Shown here: positions 8,429 through 17,559 of the stretch, in pieces
How positions within the stretch are numbered: the first letter of the stretch is position 1
Layout of the letters: every line of letters begins with the position of its first letter
Source of the DNA: Asterionellopsis glacialis
Taxonomy: Eukaryota > Bacillariophyta > Plagiogrammaphyceae > Rhaphoneidales > Asterionellopsidaceae
Direction of reading: 5' to 3'
Assembly (NCBI GenBank): GCA_014885115.2
Contig: WKLE02000433.1
Coordinates: 34,285 to 52,329, forward strand
Length of the DNA: 18,045 nt
Notes under the pieces: model-generated
What the model was told of the DNA's origin: nothing
Seen by the model: the letters and a program-made list of their open reading frames with translations, nothing else
The model's database searches: none
Position numbers and translations under genes: made by a program

Positions 8429-10972
8429 TTAACCTGAAAGAAGCTCATTGAGCGCCATCTGTACATTGTTGTCATACTTCTTCAATGCTGCAACAACCTT
8501 ATCTGGATCAAAGTCCATTTCAACTAGACTGGATACCTTTTGATCGTCGACACGAACTTGTGGTTCATTGTGAGAAACCATCTCGACACCTGGTTGCGAT
8601 GGTGTTTGTCTAACATTTTCAGACGGGCTAGGGTCGGATGTAGACGAAGCATTTGGATCATTAAACGATGCAGCCATTCGAGCATCTTCAGTCTCTTGCT
8701 GACGTCTCTGTTCACTTATGCGAGCATTGTCTTCGTATTCACATCGTTCAATTGCTAGTCGCACACTGAGATCACCAACTTGTTGATTTACTTGCTCCAG
8801 CTTTGGCGAAACAACATTGTAGAAATCTTGACCCTCCTTCAAATGTTTTGTAAAGAATTCAACATCATCAATGGCACCCTCAATCATAGCAATGCATGTA
8901 TCACTTTCTGGTGATGATGCACTTGCTTCTCTACTTAACATGAAGCTTTCATTTTCATTCAAAATGGCGTCCATTAGTTCAGCTTGTCTGTTAACATTCT
9001 CTTGAATATCATAGGCAATACCCTGAAATGAGTTCCTAGCCTTTTGAATTTCTTGATTGTATTCTTGTTCAGCCTGCGGTGACGACGAATCGACTTGTCC
9101 CAACTTGGAACGGATATCATACGTCTGAACTGCCCTCTTTAAAGTGTTCAAAATCACATCTCGTTCATGGAATAGGGTTGATAATTCAACCAAGAGCCGA
9201 CTAAGCTCTGTTGTATCAACGGCTGTCCCACTTGAGCCTCCACCAGATGCACCTGGTAACAACCGATCTAGTTGAGACTTTTGAAATGTTAACAATTTGT
9301 ACTTTGGGTCGGTATCCAATATTTCTAATCGCTTCAGTAGGACAGAGTCACCTGCCTGTGACTTTGACAAGAGTTTTTCGTAATGGAGAAGTGTTTGGCG
9401 TACGTCCTTTTGTACGTCTGCTGCTGTATGGCCTTCAAATCCAGGATTATGTTCACGAAACAGACCATCCAATTCCATATCTTCTTCCAACTGCTTTGAT
9501 GCCTGGGTAAATGTATTCCGTGCTGCTTCGGCTTTATCGCGTAATTCCCATAGATCATTCTTCAATTGTTGCATTTTCTTATCTCTTTGGATTGTTTCAA
9601 CACGACACCACAAGTCTAGGGGTATGCCCCCACCGGATTGTTCCTGTTTGTAGGCAGTCAGAGAGTGTGGCAAATTTACACGCGCCAATTCCTTCCGTGC
9701 AGCCTCTGTCTGCTCTTCTACGAGTGATGACATTTGATACAGAAGCGTATCCATGATCTGTTCATACCGTTCCAATGCAGCACTTGCTGCACTAGATAAT
9801 AAGTTGGAAAACATGGGTGCCTTCAATTCTGTCATGGTAGTGGGAAGTGTTTTATCTGCTTTGGCTAACAATTCACCACGTAATTCTAACAATTCACTGG
9901 GTACCACCTCATGGTATATATGATCATTATCTTCTGTAGCCTGTACTAAGCGGTCTTGTAATTCAACAGCTTGTTCGGTGGCTTTATTTTCTAATTCCAA
10001 TAATGAAGAAGATAGCATTGGATTACCCTCTACAATACCTCTGGATGTGACCGACGATAAAAATTGTGTACATTCTTGTGTGATAGTCAAGGCACGTGAT
10101 AGTCTTGCCAATTCCATGCCCCATTTAGACTTTTCACGGTTTACACTAGCATCATGATATTCTGCTCTAGCATTTAAAAACAAACTCCATGATTTGCAAT
10201 AGGCACCCCATTCTTCATGTTTACCAATATGTTGAAGTGTCGGGTCTTGACATAAAGATAATGACTCATTTAAAATCGGGACTGTGGCTATCGCAAGTCT
10301 TGCAAATAATGTTTTCGCCTTGCCGAATCTTGCCATTTCATACGTCGCCATTTGCAATTGTGCTACCATAACCTTTTCCCAAAACAAACATACCTTCAAA
10401 TGCAAATCTACTGATGCTACAGCAATATCTGAATGCTCTTCTGCAAATTGCTTTAAATGAGATGCAACAGTCGCAGCACCTTTCAAGTGCTTCACAGCCT
10501 GTTTTAGTCCTTCCTTTACTGAACTGTCTTGTAGAGATGCATTGTATGCTTCAATAGCAAATATGTTCCATAAGACACATGCACGTTCTGCATATAGTGA
10601 TGTATGGTATTCAGTCCTTCCATCTGTAAATGCAGACATCCACGGTAATAACAGTGCCGATGAAGAGGATTCCGAACCACCTCTATCCGGAGGAAGAGGA
10701 GCACCATCAGCTGAAGCACCTGTGATACCTCTTGATATAAATTCTAATAATGTTGCATGGTATTCACGTAAATCATCTAACCCCTCCTTGGCGGTTGCGT
10801 GGCAATCGGATTTCGGTATTACTTTCGAAACAGAATGTCGTAATGATACCAATCGTTTTAAATCATCTTTACATTCAGCAGCAGATATTCCAACATCGGA
10901 TGTTGGTAACCATTGAGACAATGGTTCTCTCAAATCATATTGTTTCGGTGCTTTTAATGGTGGTACAAGCAT
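8429..10972 (-). CDS. BRO1/ALIX-type ESCRT-associated protein with C-terminal UBA-like domain
   Basis: This is a single uninterrupted frame of 847 residues. Residues 1 to about 385 match the BRO1 domain in layout and motifs (LREPLSQWLP near 14-23, repeated helices, IYHEVVPSELLEL at 352-364), the fold that binds ESCRT-III (Snf7/CHMP4) tails. Residues about 390-745 are almost wholly helical and coiled, like the ALIX V domain that binds LYPxL motifs. A Ser/Pro-rich linker (about 770-805) replaces the long proline-rich tail of animal ALIX. Residues about 812-845 (LVEMDFDPDKVVAALKKYDN, then ALNELL) look like a ubiquitin-associated domain. The length is close to the usual 840-870 of the family. The expected role is sorting of ubiquitinated cargo and ESCRT-dependent membrane scission at endosomes. 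The ATG is preceded by CAACA in a suitable context. Its stop lies within 120 bp of the convergent zeta-like gene's stop. Confidence 0.85.
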   Translation of the reverse strand: MLVPPLKAPKQYDLREPLSQWLPTSDVGISAAECKDDLKRLVSLRHSVSKVIPKSDCHATAKEGLDDLREYHATLLEFISRGITGASADGAPLPPDRGGSESSSSALLLPWMSAFTDGRTEYHTSLYAERACVLWNIFAIEAYNASLQDSSVKEGLKQAVKHLKGAATVASHLKQFAEEHSDIAVASVDLHLKVCLFWEKVMVAQLQMATYEMARFGKAKTLFARLAIATVPILNESLSLCQDPTLQHIGKHEEWGAYCKSWSLFLNARAEYHDASVNREKSKWGMELARLSRALTITQECTQFLSSVTSRGIVEGNPMLSSSLLELENKATEQAVELQDRLVQATEDNDHIYHEVVPSELLELRGELLAKADKTLPTTMTELKAPMFSNLLSSAASAALERYEQIMDTLLYQMSSLVEEQTEAARKELARVNLPHSLTAYKQEQSGGGIPLDLWCRVETIQRDKKMQQLKNDLWELRDKAEAARNTFTQASKQLEEDMELDGLFREHNPGFEGHTAADVQKDVRQTLLHYEKLLSKSQAGDSVLLKRLEILDTDPKYKLLTFQKSQLDRLLPGASGGGSSGTAVDTTELSRLLVELSTLFHERDVILNTLKRAVQTYDIRSKLGQVDSSSPQAEQEYNQEIQKARNSFQGIAYDIQENVNRQAELMDAILNENESFMLSREASASSPESDTCIAMIEGAIDDVEFFTKHLKEGQDFYNVVSPKLEQVNQQVGDLSVRLAIERCEYEDNARISEQRRQQETEDARMAASFNDPNASSTSDPSPSENVRQTPSQPGVEMVSHNEPQVRVDDQKVSSLVEMDFDPDKVVAALKKYDNNVQMALNELLSG

Positions 10973-12074
10973 TGTTGTTGGTGTTTTTGTTGCAATAGTC
11001 AGATTAGGGAGTGAGAGTATTTATTTTTTTAAAAAGTGCTGACGACCCAATCAAAAACCAAGCTTGAAAAAGGATCAGCAGTTGTGAGCTCCTCTTCTAT
11101 GTACACGATCTACAGAAGTCTCAAAACCAAACGTTCTTTGTTTCTTGTTCCCAGTGATCAATATTTCGCTCTCTGGTCTATCCTCCATTCATCAACTCTG
11201 GTATATTGAATATAGTATTAGCTCAAACTATTCGACTCTTGTGCTGAACGATTACTGCTGCTAACTTCACTTCACTTCACTTGAACGCTCGAACTCCAGA
11301 TAATTTCTTTCCAACTAACTAGACTGAGTTGTGCTCGTGGCAGCTTACTAAGGATACTTGTTGTCGACTCCAACCAACCAACTCGAGACCAGGGACTCTT
11401 TTTGTCTCCAATGGCAATATGTATGCTTCTTCGTTTTGATATCTACGTATGGTAATATAGGTTCACCTGTATTTCTTTGGGCCGACGGCACTTCCGTGTC
11501 TCTCCACTGCGGCTATGTTAGGTGTCTAGGTTCCCTTCCTAACGAACTCTCTAAATGGGGCGTAAAGCAGAGATTTTAGTACCGCTAAAATTCTGGTAGA
11601 AACTGTGCGAATTTACGACTGATATTTTTTGATACCTGCGTGTCTTGTGTGTGTTGGCTGGGGTAAAAACACACGAGAGAAACGAGGAGAGTTTTCTATT
11701 GCTCTCTTGTTAGACATGAACCCCGCCCCGACGATCCAGCCGCACAAAGGTACACACATGTAAAAAAAAAGAGAGACATTCCAACAAGACCTAGAGGTAC
11801 CAGGTAGTCGGTCGAGACACAGGGCAGAAACATTACCAGTACCGAATTGAGGAGGGGGCTACTGGCTAGATTTCGACAACTTTCCTTCAATCATTTTCAT
11901 TCCTACAAAGAAACAATACCAAAAATGATTTGGAATGTCCATTGAATTCTTTACATCATGTATATACTGTACAGAAAAAGCCATCCAGTTTGATAAGTAC
12001 ATGTACAGATAGACAGAACCAGTTGCGCAGTACTGAATTTCGCTGCGTAGGACGCTACCTTTGGAAAAAGTTTC

Positions 12075-12081
12075 TATATAA
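12075..12081 (+). promoter_or_regulatory. TATA-box-like element
   Basis: TATATAA sits in the context TTTCTATATAAGGCGG, a good match to a eukaryotic TATA box followed by a GC-richer stretch. It lies about 870 bp upstream of the COPA ATG, far for a compact genome unless the leader is long or contains an intron. It could also serve an unannotated non-coding transcript, or be chance. Confidence 0.25.
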
Positions 12082-12651
12082 GGCGGCTGTAGCAACTGTT
12101 CCAGGTAGCTCTTTTCTATCTGGTACGTAGGACAGACTTTCAAAAGATATGTTGACAAAACATGTGGTAAATGTTGGAACCTACGAGCAGTGTACCCAGG
12201 TACTGTATCATATTCTTATTTGCTTCAATCAAGTTCGTTATTTAGTGCATTATTTGAAAAATCACTGTAAATTTTTTGTATAATATTCATTTTGTTTACT
12301 GAATCACTTCTTCACATTGATATAAAATTAGCTCTTATTTTTATAGATCCTATACGATAAAGGCATGGTATAATTGGAATACACACTACTTAGTATTTCC
12401 ACAATATTAAAACTAAGTTTTTTTTTAAGTAACACAATGTTAAACTGAATTCACAATACTGAAGATACTATGTCTATTTAGTAAAAAAGATAAAATAAGC
12501 CGTTGAGAATTCTATTGTGATTTCCTGGAATGAGTCAATGGATCTCTCCGCCGGTGAGCAGAAGAAGCCCACGTGAGTTGAGTCGTGATAGATGGCGGAT
12601 CTTTTTAGTACCTTTCCGTGTGTATCCGTTATTAAACTGTTATTTTGACAA

Positions 12652-12675
12652 GGGGGGGTGCTGGGGTGCGCGGGG
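12652..12675 (+). promoter_or_regulatory. G-quadruplex motif upstream of COPA
   Basis: Four G-tracts of at least three bases (12652-54, 12656-58, 12663-66, 12672-75) are separated by loops of 1, 4 and 5 nt, which satisfies the usual G3+ N1-7 rule. The tract includes a perfect direct repeat of GGGGTGCGC (12663-12671 and 12672-12680). It is on the coding strand about 270 nt before the ATG, so it may be in the promoter or in the 5' untranslated RNA. Confidence 0.5.
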
Positions 12676-12926
12676 TGCGCTCCTCGCTTGTTTAGACGAG
12701 GTCTTTTTTATCTCTCATTTCTGGAGATCTAGAGATCGCACAGGACACACAGGCAAGCAACAAGATCGATCAGGGGAGAAACGAAAAGAGACTAAAACCC
12801 TGCTGGATATCGCGTGCTTTGCTTCCTTCGGCAAGTACAGGTAAGCTCTTTCTCGTGCCCTGTCTCTCGAACGCTTGTACGCCTGTGTCTCCCGATCGAC
12901 CGACAAGGACGCATTGTCGCAACGAC

Positions 12927-12955
12927 TTCGTCAACTTTCGAAAGATGTTGACGAA
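12927..12955 (+). promoter_or_regulatory. COPA: Hairpin spanning the COPA start codon
   Basis: TTCGTCAAC (12927-12935) and GTTGACGAA (12947-12955) are perfect 9-nt complements flanking an 11-nt loop. The ATG (12945-12947) sits across the loop and the base of the 3' arm. The 3' arm is built from the conserved opening codons of the protein. In mRNA it would place the start codon at a stem-loop; a translational role is inferred. Confidence 0.45.
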
Positions 12956-15900
12956 ATTCGAAAGTAAATCAGCAAGAGTCAAAGGCTTGGCCTTTCACCC
13001 TGTACGACCATGGGTCTGTGCTTCTCTTCATAATGGTGTAATTCAATTGTAAGTTTTTGCGCATTGTTTTTTTTTAATGCGTTCGCCATGGTGCATGCAG
13101 TGCTTTGTCCGCTGGTGCACTTTGGAACAGGCAGACTTTACGTAGGATTCAGTAGTATCTTTTACGGTGGAAAATGACCGCTCCACTACTAAGTATGGAC
13201 AAGATCTATGCGAATGGACAATGCAATGCGTTGACGATGGGGAAAAGTCACGCTAATGCGACTTGTAACTCCAACTGCATGAATTTTGCGTAATGGAGTC
13301 ATTTGACTTAAGATCATGTTCAGTGTGCAGCAACTCAACTAACTAGCTGCCTGCAGGTGCTGTAACTAACGATGCTTATTTTTTGTTTGCTTGTTCAACT
13401 GTAACAACTTTTAAAATTGGACAATAGATGGGATTACCGTGTTGGTACTGTAATTGATAGATTTGAAGAACACGATGGGCCTGTACGTGGTGTTGATTTT
13501 CATTTGCAAGAACCATTGATAGTTTCTGGTGGTGATGATTACAAGATCAAGGTGTGGGATTACAAATTGAGAAGATGTCTCTTTACATTATTGGGACATT
13601 TAGATTACATTAGGACAGTACAATTTCATCCTAATGCGGCACAATTCCCATGGATCTTGTCGGCATCTGATGATCAAACCCTGCGATTGTGGGATTTTCA
13701 AAAACGATCATGTTTGTCAGTTTTGACAGGACATAACCATTATGTCATGTGTGCAGCCTTTCACCCAACAGAAGATTTGATTGTTTCAGCTTCCTTGGAT
13801 CAAACAGTACGTGTTTGGGATACAACAGGATTGCGTAAAAAGCAAATGGGTGAACCCACAGAACCTGTCCCCATGCCACAAAAGGCAGGTGCAGCAGCAG
13901 CACTCAATGTTCAAGCTGAATTATTCGGTACCAACGATGTTGTTGTGAAATATGTATTAGAAGGACATGATCGCGGTGTCAATTGGGCTGCGTTCCATCC
14001 TACCTTACCCTTATTGGCAAGTGCTGCCGATGATCGTCAAGTCAAACTTTGGAGAATGAGTGGTACGTTTTTTGTTTTACTTTTAGTTGTTATGCTTCAT
14101 TCCAAACAAACATTTTAGTTATTGTGAAGGTTGCTATTATATTGCTCTTTCATTATTTATCTTCTCACGTCATTCGCTTTCTTGTTCCAAACCTAAAGAG
14201 ACCAAGGCGTGGGAAGTTGATACACTCCGTGGGCATGCTAACAATGTATCGTGCTGTCTTTTCCACCCTAAGCATGACCTTGTTGTGTCTAACTCTGAAG
14301 ATCGCAGCATTCGTGTTTGGGATGTATCAAAGCGTGTGGGCGTCCAAACCTTCCGTCGTGAGGGTGACCGTTTCTGGATTTTGGCAGCACACCGAAATCA
14401 AAATTTGTTGGCAGCTGGACATGATTCCGGTATGATTGTGTTCAAGCTTGAACGTGAACGTCCTGCGTCTACCTATGGTCCTGCCAATAAAATGTACTAT
14501 GTTCGTGGACGTGAACTTTTCTGCCATGACTATGCACGTGCCAGTGGTGGTGGATCGGGTGTTGATGTCCCTGTGGCTTCTCTCCGACGTGTCGGACAAC
14601 AGGCACAGACGGATGGTATCGGATCCGCACCACGATACCTCGCATACAACCAACATAACCCGTCCGAGGGTAATGTCTTGGTCTGCTCTGATGTTGATGG
14701 TGGATGCTACGAACTTGTTACATTCTCTCTCAACAATCCAAGTGGCTCCGTCACTGATGGAAAGCGTGGGTCGTGCCTTGGACCTGGTGTCTTCCTTGGA
14801 CGTAATCGATTCGCTGTTTTGGATCGTCATCAACGTCAAATTATTGTCAAGAATTTGAACAATGAAACTACCAAACGTGTCCAGCCTCCTGTCCCCAATG
14901 TCGATGGGCTTTTGGAAGGTGGCGCATCTGGACGTATTTTGTTGCGTGCTGAAGATCGTGCCATTCTCTTTGAAGTTCAAAGTCGTCGTGTCCTTGGTGA
15001 AATCACTGCACCCAAGATTAAGAATGTTGTATGGTCTCCCGATGGATCCAAAGTTGCCATCCTCTGTAAGTACGGCGTTGTCATTGCTGACCGTCAACTT
15101 GAACAACTCTGCTCAATCAGTGACAATGTCCGTATCAAGTCTGGATGCTGGGATGTCACACCTCAAGGAGGAACAAGTTCCAACCTCTTCATCTACACAA
15201 CTCTTCACCATGTCAAATACTGCCTCCCCTCTGGTGACACTGGCACGATCCGTACCCTTGATCAACCTTTGTATGCCATGCGTGTCGTTAAGAACCAACT
15301 CTTCTGTCTTGACCGTGAGGCTAGAGCTCGTGTCATTGAAATTGATACCACTGAGGCACAATTCAAGCTTGCTCTTGCCAACAAACGTTATGGACAAGTT
15401 ATGCACATGGTTCAACACAGTCGTCTCTGCGGGCGTGCTATTGTTGCATACCTTCAATCGAAGGGTTTCCCCGAGGTTGCACTTCACTTTGTTCGTGAAC
15501 CCCGTACCAAGTTCCGTTTGGCCTTGGCTTGCGGTAACATTGAATCTGCTATGGAAAGTGCCTTCACTCTTGAACAACAAGCCTCTGCTGAAGGCAAGGA
15601 CGGTACCAATGTTTGGGGTGAACTTGGCAGTGAGGCATTGCGTCAAGGTAATCACCAGGTTGTTGAGATGAGTTACCAACGAACCAAGGACTTTGATCGA
15701 TTGTCATTCCTATACCTTCTTACTGGTGATACAGAAAAATTACTCAAGATGCTTAAGATTTCTAATATGCGTCAAGACATCATGGGACGGTATCACAATG
15801 CCTTGTTGTTGGGCGACGTTTCAGAACGCGTGGCTGTCCTTGAAGAGAGTGGCAATTTCCCTCTCGCATACATCAACGCAGTTATGCATGGTCTTACCGA

Positions 15901-17329
15901 TGATGCTGAAAGAATTAAGGTTACCATTGAAACAAACGGTGGTAGTGTAGATGATCTCATGGCCAAAACATCAATTAGTGGTAAGAGTGGTGGATGTCTG
16001 TTACAACCACCAACACCCATTATTCGTGAGAATAACTGGCCAACTGTTGATGTTCCCAAGACTACACTTGAAGACTTGTCCAAGACTGATGTAGCTGAGA
16101 ATGGTGAAGAATACTACGATGCCGCTCCAACTGAAACTGAGGCTGCCGCTACTCCTGCAGGAGGTGACTGGGATGATGGTGGATTTGGTGATGATGCCAT
16201 GGGTGCTGAAACTGGTAATAATCTTGGAGTTGACGAAGCTGATATGGACTTTGGTGATGAGGGTGATTGGGGCGATGACCTCGATGACTTTGGCGATCTT
16301 GGTGAACCCGAAGTCAAAGCACCAGTCGATGAGATGGCAGGACTTAAAGATATGTCTGATGATGCCTTTGCTTCTTTCACCATGCCGACTGCCGGCCGAC
16401 CTGCTGCAGGATGCTGGGTTACCAATAGTTCCTGCGCAGCAGATCATCTTGCAGCCGGTGGTGCTTCATCCGCTATGCAATTACTAAATCGTCAAATTGC
16501 AGCAAGTGACTTTTCTGTATTGAAAGAGCCCATGCTTGGGTCTTACCTTGGATCAATGATGAGTGTTCCTGGCGTTCCAGGAAGCGGTAGCATGAGCATC
16601 CCATTGCTCCGTAACGACTCTGCTGGCCATCCTGGCGCTGAGAGTCTCCCACGTACCGCTCTCAAGATGCGTCATCTTGTAGCAGGTATTAAGATGGGTT
16701 ACAAATACTTCCAAGGTGGTAAGTTCAACGATTCTAAGAACACCTTCTCTGATGTATTAAAGAAGATCCCTCTTGTTGTTACTGACAGCAAGAGTGAGGC
16801 AGCTGAAATAAAGGAAATGCTTGAAATTTGCAGAGAATACATCACAGCTATCCGTATCAAGGGAGAGATGTCAAAATGTACAGCAGATCCTGTTCGATCT
16901 ACTGAACTTTCTGCTTACTTCACTCATTGCAACTTGCAACCAATGCATCTTCTTCTGGCGCTCCGATCTGCCATGGGAACTGCCTTCAAGCATAAGAACT
17001 TTATCACTGCTGCCGGCTTTGCCAGGCGTTTACTTGAGTTGCCAGACATGAATAGTGAACGCAATGCTGATCTTAGATTGAAGGCAACCAAGGTACTGCA
17101 AAAGAGTGAACAAATGGCTCGCAATACGCACACTCTCAAGTATGATGAAGCGACAACTTTTTCAATCGACTGCAAGGACTTCGTTCCTGTGTACTCTGGT
17201 GATAATTCTGAGAAGTGTTCATACTGTGGGTCTGTGTATGGAGGTGAATCCATGAAAGGCAAGGTATGCCTCACATGTGACTTCAGTGCCGTTGGTTTAC
17301 AAACTATTGGCCTTGTGACAGGTGCTTAA
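12945..17329 (+). CDS. COPA: Coatomer subunit alpha (COPI coat)
   Basis: Three exons, 12945-13048, 13428-14062 and 14199-17329, give 1289 residues; the family is usually about 1200-1230. The opening [19 protein letters not shown] and the WD-repeat block are very close to alpha-COP of animals and fungi ([67 protein letters not shown]), forming an N-terminal propeller to about residue 330. A second propeller and alpha-solenoid region follow to about 880. An acidic Gly/Asp-rich linker (about 882-950) is followed by the conserved C-terminal coatomer domain (about 1059-1289) with a zinc-binding-like set C1253, C1256, C1270 and C1273. The protein coats Golgi-to-ER transport vesicles, and its N-terminal propeller binds dilysine sorting signals. 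Both splice junctions preserve conserved sequence (IQL|WDYR and [11 protein letters not shown]). The long third exon favours CGT, CTT and GTC/ACC codons, as expected of a well-expressed gene. Confidence 0.96.
13049..13427 (+). other. COPA: COPA intron 1, 379 nt
   Basis: The donor is CAATT|GTAAGT and the acceptor is GACAATAG|ATGGG. It is phase 2: the bases TT plus A make the Leu codon in the conserved IQLWDYR. It is much longer than the other introns in the window, and no open frame or RNA gene was recognised inside it. First introns of this size often carry transcription-enhancing elements, but nothing specific was seen. Confidence 0.9.
14063..14198 (+). other. COPA: COPA intron 2, 136 nt
   Basis: The donor is AGTG|GTACGT and the acceptor is CCTAAAG|AGACC. 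It is phase 1 and rebuilds a Glu codon in the conserved [11 protein letters not shown]. The interior is T-rich toward the 3' end. Without splicing, both flanking frames run into unrelated sequence. Confidence 0.93.
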
Positions 17330-17559
17330 GAAACAATACCATAAAAAAAGTATACTTTAAATTTTACGAGTTATTTTTTCTCTGCAAAGGCAGTTCCTTT
17401 TAGTGATTCTTCCTAAATCCTATTATGTATGTTCAATGAATGGTATTATTGACAACATGCAAATCACGATTGCTTTTGAAGCTGAGAATATTTGCGTAAA
17501 TGTGCTCTCCTAAAGCATATTTTTTCTTTATCTTGTCTGGAGTCCGTAATCTCTTTTTC

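Larger units (their letters stand above)
10973..12944. other. Divergent intergenic region between BRO1-like gene and COPA
   Basis: No gene is supported. The part next to 10972 should contain the promoter and leader of the leftward BRO1-like gene. It includes an (ACTTC)n run at about 11263-11282. The centre (about 12150-12530) is very AT-rich. A TATATAA box lies at 12075-12081 on the + strand. From about 12530 the DNA becomes GC-richer and holds CACGTG (12570-12575), a G-quadruplex motif (12652-12675) and a donor-like CAG|GTAAGC at 12841, which could start a leader intron ending at the AAAG just before the COPA ATG. This last part probably contains the COPA promoter and 5' untranslated region. 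Confidence 0.6.

Noticed and set aside
6285..8437. Bacterial-style toxin-antitoxin locus
   Set aside because: The gene has a clear spliceosomal intron, two kinase units and no adjacent small antitoxin-like gene; it is a eukaryotic protein that shares the kinase fold.
12530..12844. Frame of 104 codons before COPA
   Set aside because: It is low-complexity, basic, with no recognisable motif, and lies across the G-rich element; it probably belongs to the promoter or leader.
14327..15679. Long antisense open frames (259 and 188 codons) and a 269-codon sense-strand frame inside COPA
   Set aside because: They lie wholly within the conserved third exon of COPA, show no family resemblance, and arise from that exon's codon bias.
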